64,000 bases of DNA from Flammulina velutipes (taxonomy: Eukaryota; Basidiomycota; Agaricomycetes; Agaricales; Physalacriaceae), in NCBI GenBank assembly GCA_011800155.1, contig CM022378.1, positions 1,054,001 through 1,118,000 on the forward strand, read 5' to 3'. Each line of letters starts with the position of its first letter. Position 1 is the first letter of the stretch. Shown here in pieces: positions 1 to 12,993 of this stretch. The notes under the pieces were generated by a model. The model saw only the letters and a program-made list of their open reading frames with translations. It searched no databases and was not told where the DNA came from. The translations under genes and the position numbers were made by a program.

Positions 1-62
1 GAAAGGCTTATGGTGAGGTTGAATTGTCTTGAAGCGCAGATATAACGAAAAGAAAATGAAGA

Positions 63-1317
63 TCACTTCTTGCCCTTCTTTTTGCCCCCGCTACCACCAC
101 TAAAGGTTTTCTTCCCTTCAAAGCCTGGCCGCGACTTTCCACTCCCACTCCCACCTCCCTTCCTTCTCTCATTGCGCTGCGCGATATTGTCCGTCCGCTT
201 TTTCTGCTTGGCCGCCATGGACAAAGTGACCTGCTCTTTACGCTCCTCCCACGACTTTTTGCTCTTCGTCTTTTCCTTTTCCTTCCGCTTCGCTGCCTTC
301 TTGAGGCGGCCTTCGTCATCCCGGAGCTTGACGCCGTCGAGGCGTGCCTCCGCTTTCGCGAATTTGTCCTTCTCTTCGATGGCCTGGCGCTTTTCGGCTG
401 GGAGAGCAGCTAAGCGTTCCTTCCGCGCTTGAAGTTGAGCGAGAGCCTGTGTAGGGTCGGAGGATGTTTTGAGGTTGTGGAGGGGAGCGGGTTTAGAGCT
501 ACTGGTAGACGAGAACGCAACCGTGGCGTATTTTCCAGATGGTGGCAGTTGGGCATCGGGTACAAGTAGTTGGGTCTAAGCAACAGATTAGTCGGTAATA
601 ATTTTTGTAGAGCAAAGACGTACCTTGGTAATGTTGCCCTGCTTTTTCTTTTCATCCTTGCCGATGTCAGGTTTCCGTTTAGTCTTGGATTCCTCTTCGC
701 GTTTGATTTTTTCTTTCGTGGCTTGTCTCCGTCGGTCGCGCATGGCGCCACGCTGGCGACGACGTTCTTCTAGCAGCTCGTCTCTGCCGCTTGGTGCGCG
801 ACCACCTCTGCGCAGCTGAGCCATTCGTGCGTGGAGTTTGTCTCGAAGTTCGGAGATGCCGCCAGACTGGGCCATCGGGACAAGACTCTCGTCCATGTCG
901 ACGTCCTCGTCGTTGTCGTCGTCCTCCGCCTCGAGATCCACATCGACGCTCATCTCATCGTCGTCGTCGTCGTCGTCGCCATCCTCAGAGTCAGGCTCAT
1001 CCAATTTCCGTTTAGAAGAGGAAGCGCGAGCTTCATTTTGCAAGTCCACGACGCTCTTGTTGTTGGCTGGATCAAACTATACAGCTATCAAAGAAAGGTA
1101 TTTCGAGAATGAACTAGCAGCGCACCTTGTCTCGTTTCGCTTTCTTCAAGGCCTCTTTTTTGTGTTCTTTTTCCTTCTTTGTGTGTTTTTGGAATTTGGA
1201 TGCGAGTTCGTCTGGGTCTTGAACGAGATAGTATTTTGCTGGAATGAGCTTCAGCAGCGACTCGAAAGTGCCGTTGTGGCGTTCCAAAGACGTCTGCAGG
1301 ACGGTCGTCGAGGTCAT
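63..1317 (-). CDS. RRP14: Ribosomal RNA-processing protein RRP14 / SURF6 family
   Basis: Nucleolar RNA-binding protein of the SURF6/RRP14 family, which acts in 60S (and 40S) ribosome assembly. Read as three exons on the minus strand (1317-1126, 1076-624, 575-63), about 385 aa, all junctions in phase 0. The N-terminus has the RRP14 signature around residues 10-30 ([20 protein letters not shown]). It is followed by a Lys/Glu-rich helix, an acidic Asp/Glu stretch, the SURF6 core motif [16 protein letters not shown], and a very basic C-terminal third ending in a GGKKKGKK tail, as expected for a nucleolar protein. The start at 1317 is chosen because it directly precedes the conserved N-terminal block; an additional 5' exon around 1,395-1,437 cannot be excluded. 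It is divergent from the cellobiose dehydrogenase gene. Family assignment is secure; exact exon ends are inferred. Confidence 0.87.
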
Positions 1318-1845
1318 CGCACGAACGCAGAAAATAATGATCGTGGCTGTGCACAATTTGGCTTGCTTCAATCCATCATGACAATTACTTACAACATATG
1401 CAACTCTGTAAACCTACTCGCTGAGCATCATCCATAGTTCCCAACTCCAAGTTATTCCTACAAAAAGTGAGCCTGCCAAATTGCCCTCGGTCGGCGGTCT
1501 TAACAGATTCAAGTTTATCCTAGTTTATCCAGGACTTGGCACCTGCTCAGACGTGAGTATTACTATGTATCACAGCAGGAACAGGCCCCCACCTGCTCCT
1601 CCCCCACGGCTCTTCGTCGGCGACCTGAGCCTCCCTCTTCACGACCACTCGCACGTTTCCCCGAGCCATCCCATCACGCGAACCTCTTTCCGAACTGAAT
1701 CCGGCCCTTCGCAATCCACGCACCATTATTGGACTGCATGGGCACCTAATCATTCCTCTATTTGTCGGTGATTCCTCGCTTCTGTGAGGTTCGCGTTCAT
1801 TTAAAGGCGTGAGCAGAAAGCAGACTATCCTCATTTCCATCCTAA
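1318..1845. promoter_or_regulatory. Divergent intergenic region RRP14 / CDH with possible Cre1 sites
   Basis: A 528-bp spacer between two divergent start codons. Two CCCCAC hexamers (1587-1592 and 1602-1607) match the SYGGRG consensus of the carbon-catabolite repressor CreA/Cre1 on the opposite strand. They lie about 240 bp upstream of the cellobiose dehydrogenase start, where such sites would make sense for a cellulose-induced gene. A TTTAAAG stretch near 1800 could be a TATA-like element for that gene. Function is inferred from motif and position only. Confidence 0.25.
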
Positions 1846-5183
<3,338 letters not shown>

Positions 5184-5274
5184 ACTGTATTGTAAGGTCG
5201 CGGCGCCCATTGAATGTGATGTCAGACTTTGTGTCAGACGGTCACGCCTATGTTTGTCATCGCTCGCGTTATCA

Positions 5275-5280
5275 TATAAA
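5275..5280 (+). promoter_or_regulatory. TATA box of the MnSOD gene
   Basis: TATAAA lies 57 bp upstream of the MnSOD start codon, in the only 154-bp gap after the CDH stop. This fits a transcription start close to 5,305 and a short leader. Position and motif only. Confidence 0.5.
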
Positions 5281-5337
5281 TCCGAGCAATCATCAATCCG
5301 TTCTTTCGTTCCTACCACCACCAACTACTTGCAAAAA

Positions 5338-6103
5338 ATGGCTCACCAACTCCCACCGCTTCCTTACGCTTACGATGCCCTCGAGCCTTTCATTTCCCAG
5401 CAGATCATGACTCTGCACCATACCAAGCACCACCAGACCTATGTTAACGCCCTCAACGCTGCCGAGTCTGCATACGCGAAGAGCTCGACCCCCAAGGAGC
5501 GCATCGCCCTCCAGGCTGCCCTCAAGTTCAACGGTGGTGGTACGTTCCCCGCACAACCATATCCTAAACACTATCTGATCGATCCACAGGCCACATTAAC
5601 CACTCCCTCTTCTGGAAGAACCTCGCGCCTCCTGCCTCCGAGGGCAAAGGCAACGGTGGCGTTCTCCAGGACGGCCCCCTCAAGGCCGCCATCGAGTCAG
5701 CATTCGGCAGCCTCGATAACCTGAAGAAGGAGTTCAATACCGCCACTGCTGGCATCCAGGGCTCAGGCTGGGGATGGCTCGTGAGTCTTGCCTTTCGCGC
5801 TCTTTGGATCAGTTGGATTGACCCCGATGTGTAGGGACTTAACCCGTCCACCAAGCGTCTTGAGGTGGTCACCACCGCCAACCAGGATCCTCTCCTCACC
5901 CACGTCCCCATCATCGGCGTCGATATCTGGGAGCACGCTTTCTACCTCCAGTACCTCAACGTCAAGGTCGACGTATGTCTTTTCTTATCTTCCCTCTTGA
6001 CATCATGTTCACACTATACCAGTACCTCAATGCCATCTGGAGCGTCATCAACTTCCAGGAGGCCGAGTCTCGCTACTTGGAGGGTGGAGGAGCTAAGCTC
6101 TAA
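5338..6103 (+). CDS. Manganese superoxide dismutase, non-mitochondrial, PTS1-like C-terminus
   Basis: Converts superoxide to hydrogen peroxide and oxygen. Four exons (5338-5539, 5590-5780, 5835-5972, 6023-6103) encode 203 aa, normal for the Mn/Fe-SOD family without a presequence. The Mn ligands are visible: His in [11 protein letters not shown], His in [11 protein letters not shown], and Asp and His in [13 protein letters not shown]. The QGSGWGWL block is also typical of MnSOD. The protein begins directly with [17 protein letters not shown], the start of the mature enzyme, so there is no mitochondrial targeting sequence. It ends ...EGGGAKL; AKL fits the peroxisomal targeting signal 1 consensus [SAC]-[KRH]-[LM]. 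I therefore infer a peroxisomal or cytosolic enzyme. It is directly downstream of CDH with its own TATA box. Function secure, localisation inferred. Confidence 0.95.
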
Positions 6104-6631
6104 GCTGATAAGAATACAAGTTTGTACACTAGCTGATAGGAAATAACGCCAACTTTTTTTTGTAACCGAAAGCGAGACCCGGTTCTGGATTGTGAATTCA
6201 TTTCGAGAAGCTTGTATGTGGCGCATATTCCCGCACATGATAAAAGTAATGTTGACGTTCATTGTGTTATGAATGTCAGCCGTGACACATTCGTCTACGG
6301 TATAACTACAGAAAATTCTGATTATCTCCTCAATCTTTGAAATCCAGCTCCCTCTCCTCGACGTCCCCCCACAGCTCTTGGAAAGTCAAACGAGAAAGAT
6401 CAGATGGATTTTAGGAGCTGGCAGGGCGAAGGTCTGTCGCAGAGGCGTTCCTTTCGAGCGTCAAAGCAATTTTGGCAACGAAGACTCCAATGATGAGAAG
6501 AATAGAATACCGGTATTATCGGGCCGGCGTCCGAATCTGCGCCACCGCTCAAAGTTCCGTTATTACAAGATCAATCCAAGTTCAATCCCATACACCCACA
6601 AAAACCTACAAAGCTACACCAAGCCTCACAC
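6104..6631. other. Convergent intergenic region
   Basis: 528 bp between the 3' ends of the MnSOD and CK1-like kinase genes. Apart from being the likely site of both 3' UTRs and poly(A) sites I see no gene, repeat or RNA in it. Confidence 0.5.
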
Positions 6632-8681
6632 TCACAAAACCCTTCCTATCCTCCCAATCCTCGCCTCAAGAATTGCCCCCCTCTCCTCTCCCAGCCCCAG
6701 CGTCGCAGACTTCTCCCTCTCCTCCAAAGGAAAAGCCCAATCCTCGTAATCATCCCCATAGTAGCTGCTAACCGAATCAGACAGGAGGTAATTAACCTCC
6801 GCCGGGGACTCATCGCAAGTCGACCAGGCCCTCCCGGCATCATGCGCCCACCGCGCAGAAATTGGCGTGATATCTGCGAGCCACGCGTGGTGGGAGTTCC
6901 AATCCACCTTTCCCTCTAAAGTAGAAGGAGTCAGAGGTCTACCCTCGACGAAGAGGTATTGTTCGGAGAGCGACCATAGCTGTCTGGGCGTTAATAATCC
7001 ATGCTTGGGGTCTGGTTTGCCCAGTCTATCCACGAGGAGCTGGAGGTCGCTTGGGCTGACGCTCCAGTGGGAGGCGAGAGGGACGGCCTGGCGAAGTCTC
7101 AGTGACAGAAGACAGACGAAGAATTATATACCTGGTCTGGGGTCCACAAGAAAGTGTTTATCACATACTGATTATCGCACCAAAAATCACCTTCGGGCCA
7201 CCCTTCCCCCACAACCCTCACGTCTCCATCGTCGTCCCTGCGAACACGGATCCTCGTCGTTGAGGTTGAGGGTTCGCGGCGGGTCAGAGCTAGCAGTGAC
7301 ACTGACCACAATTCCGGATGCCCAGGGAAGACGCTGAGTACGATGGCGGGTATGAACGTTGTTGGCCAGCTGGCCAATGTGGGGTCTTGCCATTCACACA
7401 CCGGTCCTCGGGAGGGAGGGAATCCCTCGATAGAAGCCTTGGGTAGAATGCGAACGTATACGAGCTGGCCGGGTTGGACGGGCGGTTCTTCAGATCTTTG
7501 TGGTTCAGGCTCCTTGCTGGCAATCGAGACTTCGTTTGACGAGAGTACTATATTGATGTAAGCCTATGTTGACTTCCAACGGGACTACCATGCACTAACC
7601 ATCGAGTGATTCTATAGGGGACTTGACGAGCTTGGAGAACTTTTCCTCCCACGCACAATAATCGGGAATCGCCTCAAATTTCATTGCTCGCACTTCTTCG
7701 AGGAAAACACCAAATGTCGCGTCATATCCGTCCGCAAGACGTTCGCCTGACCATGTCCGTTTTCCTTCATGCACTTGACGTCTGACAAAGGCAGCCGTGG
7801 CCCACCTGGGATAGCGCTTGTCCCATGGTAACCCATCTTCGCGGAGGAATTCGAAAAGTGTATACGCGAGTGACTCGAGGTCGTCCCGACGCGTCAAAGC
7901 TATGTATCCTTCGTCAAAAAATGGATAGAAGGACCAAGGGAATGAAACTCACGGACCCCGAGATGAGCGTTCAGACTTGCGTAGGTGATCGTTCCCACTA
8001 CTGACCTCGTGGAATCGTCGTCAGGCTTCAGTCCACCCATATCGTTCGGGATAGTCCGCGCAATCCCAAAATCAATTAACTGGATCTGAAAAGGCGTAGA
8101 GAGGCGCGGAAGCATGTTATCTGGTTTGACGTCTCTGTGGATGATACCCAAACCATGAACATGCTGCAAAGCGGATATCTTTAGAAAAAAACACATTCAG
8201 TAACCTGTTCAGTTTTAATATAAAGAGCTACGAACCATCTGAGAAGCGATAACCGCCACACCAGCCGTCCGCTCCCCCACCTCCCGCCCCTCAAAACTAA
8301 TCTCCCCGCCCAATAACTCCATAGAGATATACTCAAAGTGCTCCAAATGCCCCCACGCATAGATTTCAGGAATCGCCGGATGTCCTTGTAGTAAACACAA
8401 GACCTGCGCCTCGTAAAGGAGGAGTGTACGGCTAACTTTGATCGAGACTCGGGATTTTTTCAGTGCGACGACTCGCCCGTTGGGATGCTCGACCTCGATG
8501 GCGGTGTATACGCGGCCCTGTTGGCTTTCGTTCGTCGGTGCGGAAAGGAAGGAAAGAGGGGGAGTATACGAACGAAGCTCCCGACGCCTAACTCTGCGCC
8601 TAATTTCAGAGTGATGGCAGGCTGAGCCTTGAACCGATAGTGAGCGACTGGGTATTCGAGAGACGCAGAGCAAAAAGTCAT
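6632..8681 (-). CDS. Casein kinase I-like protein kinase with C-terminal extension
   Basis: Six exons (8681-8574, 8517-8236, 8178-7953, 7899-7600, 7547-7132, 7087-6632) give about 595 aa. Kinase motifs in order: glycine loop LGVGSFGRVYTA (the intron falls inside it), catalytic Lys in VVALKKSR, catalytic loop IIHRDVKPDN, metal-binding DFG in IDFGIA, and the CK1-type activation segment with GT-x-YASLNAHLGV and RRDDLESLAY. This places it in or near the CK1 family, which prefers acidic or primed substrates. The roughly 250 residues after the kinase domain are unusual: they contain PGQLVYVRILPKASIEG and a Trp-rich segment that I cannot assign to a domain with confidence. The start at 8681 gives a normal distance to the glycine loop. 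All junctions keep frame. Confidence 0.82.
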
Positions 8682-9071
8682 ACGGCCATAATAGAAGATT
8701 GTGGTGGGTAACAAGAGGGATATGTAAGCGCATTAAATGAGAGGCCCCTAAAACATGGACGTGGGAGTCCAAACTAGAGAAATGCAAAGGTAGTGATGTA
8801 CAACAGGGTAATAAGAGAGACGCATCCAAGAGGGAGAATCTGGTTGGATTGGCCACCTCTGCACTTCATCATATCGAGGGCCTGTTTTGTATAGTATCCA
8901 CGATAGCTGAGCGTACGTACACAGAGGTACAACACATTAAAAATCCATTATCGAGTTCCAAATTTTACTTCGTCAATGTACACCGTTACACCGTATTTTC
9001 CCCGTCCATACCCCAAAACAAAACCAAAAGTAAAAAGACAAGTCATTCATCTAAGACTCGGAGAACGTCTG
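8682..9071. other. Intergenic region
   Basis: 390 bp between the CK1-like kinase start and the 3' end of the next minus-strand gene. I see no coding signal or structured element. Confidence 0.4.
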
Positions 9072-9742
9072 TCATTCATCCAAAAGAACGTCCACATGAA
9101 ACTGCCTCCAATCAATCCGATGTGCGAAATCCTCCTGTTCCTCTTCGAAGTGGTCCAGGTTGAGGGTCCATGTTTCTGTCTCCTCTGCCCAGGAGTGGCG
9201 TGTAAGGGGTACGGGCATGGATACGGGGCGGGGTTTGGGTTTGGGTTTGGGCGGGGAGAAGGAGAGTGACGAATCTCTTTTGGATGTAGACCGTCGAGGT
9301 GGATCGGTCGTATCGAATGAATGAACAAATATAGACTTGGCGTCTGGGGACGAAGTGAACGGATCTATATTTTCGTAGGAGGGTGTTTCGGGTTCACTTG
9401 AGAGTGTCAGCGCCAAACACAAAGAAGGAGGGGAGAATAGACATACATTTGACGTCGGAGAGATACAGGCTGGGTTCTGGATACCCCGTCGTTTGGTTTG
9501 GACGAGAGCGTTTCGGTGAGACTGGAGGAGAACTCGATGAATGAGTCTCTTTTGGGTCGTTTGGCGGGTGTGCGTTTGTAGGAGAAGGAGAGGCGCCTGA
9601 GACGGCTTGTGGAAGGCGTGGACCTTGGTTGTGGATCGCGCGCAAGGAGGATGGCGCGGAATCCTGAGGCGAAAAAGTCGGAGTAGCCGGATAGGCGGCT
9701 TTGCATTGTGTAGGGGGAGGTTGGAGCTGACAGTGAGGCCAT
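9072..9742 (-). CDS. Hypothetical protein, two exons
   Basis: I do not recognise this protein. Exon 1 runs from ATG 9742 to about 9450 and encodes a Ser/Arg/Pro-rich stretch (MASLSAPTSPYTMQSRLSGY at the start). An intron with GTATGT donor and CAAG acceptor joins it to a second exon beginning EPETPSYENIDPFTSSPDAK. The C-terminal part has a Pro-Lys repeat (PPKPKPKPRPVSMPVPL) and ends in the acidic, aromatic segment WTLNLDHFEEEQEDFAHRIDW. There is no signal peptide or membrane segment. Composition suggests a mostly disordered basic protein of about 205 aa with a folded or binding motif at its acidic end. The reading frame across the intron is consistent, which supports a real gene. Confidence 0.55.
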
Positions 9743-10347
9743 TCGAGTTTTATAGAATCGAAAGCGTGTGATGATCAGATGCTGGGATTCATAGGATCGC
9801 CCGAGACTGAGAGGCCCGTGCGATCACTCTCCTATATTCGGGAGAAGCAAGATGGGACGATAGGAGTATGTAGCGCTTGCTACGAGCAGTTACGGATGGA
9901 TGTGACGAGATGAACTGAATGAATTGCGAAACGTATCAGTCTTCTTTCCGAGGAATGATAGATCATCGGTGGCGTACCCAGAGTTTTGTATGTCCTTCTA
10001 TTCGCGTTGAGTTCCCTTCGTCAGGTGCATCGAACAAGAAGTATATCCGCAGTCTCAGAAACAAAAGACGCGCGCTGGCGTTTAAACATAGTGGGCCATT
10101 CTCACGCTCGCAGAATGGAATGGAATGAGTGGTGTGAGATTTATTGCATTTTTACTGTACTACATGGGAACTGTATCAGCGGGTACCCTCACAAAATGAA
10201 AACACGTACATACCTTATTATAGCTCGAAGCATACCGGCTACTTCGTTCGGGCCGATATGTGGCGCAGGGGGAAGGGGTCCCGTCGTTAGGACAAGAAAG
10301 CACACGGAAACCCGGGAGAAGAATGATTCAGCTACCAACGACATCCG
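9743..10347. other. Intergenic region containing a partial copy of the COA6 intron region
   Basis: About 600 bp without a convincing gene. Around 9,930-9,985 a stretch reading gaaacgtatcag-cttcttt...atgatagatcatcg closely resembles the COA6 intron at 10,453-10,505, including the flanking splice donor. This suggests a decayed local duplication. The rest shows no coding signal. Confidence 0.4.
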
Positions 10348-10699
10348 CTACAGCCTTGCATTCTTTGCCTGCGTGTTCGCCTGTGCCAATCGCTGTTTCT
10401 GCGCATCTGCAATCACCCGTCTCTGATTAAAGTACTCAATCTAACCCATTGAAACGTATCAGCCTTCTTTCCCGCTGTATGATAGACCATCGAGTGCTTA
10501 CCCAGCTCTGAGCACAGTTTTTGTGATAGGCGGTATTTTCGGGAAGGCAGGATTGGGGTGGTTCGGTGCCGGGTTTGACAATTCCTGTGTGGTCGAGGCA
10601 AGCAAAGTACGCGTCGCGCGCCTCCCAGCATTGCTGGCGGTCGTGCCTCAACGGTGCCCCGTCCGGCTTGTTCGTTTGGTTCGACCACGGCCACCACAT
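10348..10699 (-). CDS. COA6: Cytochrome c oxidase assembly factor COA6
   Basis: Small twin-CX(n)C protein of the mitochondrial intermembrane space, needed for copper delivery to COX2 during complex IV assembly. Two exons (10699-10502 and 10440-10348) encode 96 aa. The COX6B/COA6 fold is recognisable by CWEARDAYFAC (C-x9-C) and CLPENTAYHKNC (C-x10-C), spaced as in COA6, followed by SWIEYFNQRRVIADAQKQR. The N-terminus is short (MWWPWSNQTNKPDG) and has no cleavable presequence, as expected for MIA40 substrates. It lies 3' to 5' behind IND1, a complex I assembly factor, on the same strand. Confidence 0.88.
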
Positions 10700-10873
10700 G
10701 ATGGCAAGAGGTTCGCTGTTTGGATTTCGGGTCTTTGATCAACAAATTCTGGAGGCGCTACCAAACGTTTGGTTTGAGTTCCCGTTATGTCGGATTCAAT
10801 TATTTTCATTGCTTAATCGGTATTGCGCCACAGTTCTTGCTCAGGAGTTATGTCTGACAATACAAGATCTGAA

Positions 10874-11973
10874 CTATATACGCAGGGCGGCCTTTGCAGC
10901 GTCCGCTACACCCATCATCCGTTCGTTCCATTCCTCGCCCGCCGTGCCATCCTCGTTGGCGATCGCTGCGTATGGAACACCTGCATCGCCAGCTTTGCTC
11001 ACACCCGAGACAACCGCCAGTTCAGCCAGAATGTCGACATTTAGCCGTCTGGCAGCCTCCCTAAAACCGTCCGGCGCCCCGTAAAGGTAATGCGGAGTGG
11101 AACATGAAGAGCAGAGGAAATGGGATTGGTTGAGCACTATCCCAGTGATCGGTACGTTCAGCTTGCGGAACATTGCTACACCCTTGTTCACGTCCGTGAG
11201 CGCTACGTCCTGAGGGGTCGAAACGATGATAGAGCCTTTTGGGATGTGAGTGGGAGGTTTGGGGTGGATGTTTGGGGCTTACCGTCTACGTTGACGAGCT
11301 GGCCTAGCGTCAAGGGTACGTCGCCTGTCCCCGGGGGCATGTCGAGGACCAGAACGTCGAGGTCACCCCAGTCGACATCGAAGAGCAGCTGCTGGACGGC
11401 TTTTTGGACCATGAGGCCGCGCCAGACGATAGCGGTATCCAGCTGATTGGGTACCAGGTAGCCCATGGACATGGTAGGCAGTCCGTGGTTGGTCAAGGGC
11501 AACAACGCGCCGTCTGGACCGCGCGTTGAGAACATTATCAAGCTCAATACATGCACACGTACTGGGCGTTAGGTGCGGTTCGGTTTCGTTTCGGAGACCC
11601 ATTAGGGTGGGGACGGAGGGGCCAAAGATGTCCAGGTCGAGTATTCCGACGCGTAGACGTAGCTTGGCGAGCGAGAATGCTAAATTTACTGTTTACACTA
11701 TTTATGAGTACTTTGCTCGCAAAGTTGGCGAGAGCTTACCAGCGATGGTGCTCTTCCCTACACCGCCCTTCCCACTAGCTACAGCCAGGACTTTTTTGAC
11801 GTTGGGTATGCCTCGTTTCTGGGGTGCGGTTCGCCGGGGCATCTGCGGCGGAGGCGGACGTCTGGGAAGGCCCTTGACGATGAGCAAGGGCGTCGTCCGT
11901 CCGGCCATAGGGAAATACTCACCAGTGGGTTTTCATGTCGCAGAGCAGAGGCGTGGCTGAATAGGCGGAACAT
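10874..11973 (-). CDS. IND1: Mitochondrial iron-sulfur assembly P-loop NTPase IND1/NUBPL (Mrp family)
   Basis: Delivers Fe-S clusters for respiratory complex I assembly in the mitochondrial matrix. Five exons (11973-11923, 11872-11740, 11688-11563, 11513-11283, 11235-10874) give about 300 aa. Exon 1 encodes a likely presequence ([17 protein letters not shown]). The deviant Walker A is [18 protein letters not shown]; the acceptor at 11,689 is needed to restore [10 protein letters not shown]. Then come [16 protein letters not shown], the Walker B-like [13 protein letters not shown], the switch [11 protein letters not shown] and the cluster-binding CSSC. The order and the GIPNVKKV entry motif are diagnostic for IND1/NUBPL rather than cytosolic NBP35 or CFD1, which have additional N-terminal cysteines or different spacing. 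The start codon is only 43 bp from that of mitochondrial bL33 on the other strand. Confidence 0.92.
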
Positions 11974-12016
11974 GGTGGTAAGAGGTCAAGGGCATCATCT
12001 ACCAGTGACCACCACC
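11974..12016. promoter_or_regulatory. 43-bp divergent start-to-start spacer IND1 / bL33m
   Basis: The whole space between the two start codons is 43 bp, so the core promoters and 5' ends of the two mitochondrial-protein genes must overlap. It contains a CCACCACC-type run next to the bL33m start. No TATA box is visible. Confidence 0.5.
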
Positions 12017-12296
12017 ATGTCGGGCAAAGGCAAGGCAAAGTACGCTCGCCGACGTCGTCCAGCGCCAGCGCTCAGTTGTTGTCTTCTAGGTCGCTCATCG
12101 TCCGCCTGATATCGACAGCACAGACGGGGTATTTCTACACGGCCAAACGCCTACGCGCCGGTGCGACGCTCTCGGCGGTAAAATACGATCCTATGGGTGC
12201 GTCTTCAGTCTGTTCCAAGAGGTTTAAGCTGATAGTGTCGTAGCGAAGCGCAGAGTGTTGTTCGTAGAGAACAAAAAGTCTGCAAAGGGAAAGTAG
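12017..12296 (+). CDS. MRPL39: Mitochondrial large-subunit ribosomal protein bL33m
   Basis: Three exons (12017-12039, 12090-12196, 12244-12296) encode a 60-aa basic protein of the bacterial L33 family, part of the mitochondrial 54S/39S subunit. Recognised by SLIVRLISTAQTGYFYTAKR, which matches the family core, followed by LKYDP-like VKYDP and the C-terminal KRRVLFVENKKSAKGK. The first exon supplies only MSGKGKA plus part of a Lys codon. Zinc-ribbon cysteines are absent, as in the C-minus L33 form usual for mitochondria. All intron phases fit. Divergently paired with IND1. Confidence 0.9.
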
Positions 12297-12993
12297 AGGT
12301 GCGTTTCCTTGTCTTGTGTGGCCCATTCGCAAAACTCATGAGTTTACAGATATATTGCGTGTATATAGGACTGGTTCTATGCCTAATTCTTCGCCGACTG
12401 ATACTTGCACCGCGCGAACACGATGAATCCAAATCGCGAACATGGAGCTCCTTCTCTCAATTCTTCTTGGTTTCTTCGTACGCGTTAAGTCACCATTGTC
12501 CAACTGGCCAGGCGTATTTCCACATCAAGTCGTTACATCTTGTCTTTCCTCTGAAGCGTCGTAGCCGGCACCATCACATTTCCTTCTCTCATCACACAAA
12601 CTTTCTTGTACTACATCCCAGGTTGCTTCGCTTCCGCCCCCGCCTCATGTCTATGACCTTCCACAAGCGACATCGTTCCTCACGTTTGCTTTCAACCATC
12701 TGCTTACTTCTCATAGACCGGAGTTGCGCGCCAGGGGTTGCCATCGTCAATTTCCCGCCAACGGGAGGACGAGAAATACATCTCCCGGTGCACATCGAAC
12801 AGAACTGGCCTGTTCGTAATAAAAGTACCGTAGAGCTGCTGAATCAATCGGTAATCCTAGAATCTCACCCTCTGTAGTGCCAGAAGAGTACAAGATCCGT
12901 GAAAACGCCACAATCGCAGTCCTCTCTTTTCACGCCAAAAAAAAAACCAAAACATCTCGATAGCAATAAACAAACTTAAACATCCCCGTATCA
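12297..12993. other. Intergenic region with an unsupported long open frame
   Basis: Nearly 700 bp between bL33m and the end of the methyltransferase gene. The plus strand is open over most of it (about 190 codons) but without a good start codon. The most gene-like piece is from ATG 12,646, a short peptide with a hydrophobic stretch RLLSTICLLLI. I recognise nothing, and the region probably holds the two 3' UTRs. Confidence 0.3.

Noticed and set aside
12299..12877. 192-codon plus-strand frame downstream of bL33m
   Set aside because: It starts with GTG right behind the bL33m stop, has no domain or intron evidence, and is biased in composition; more likely 3' UTR sequence.
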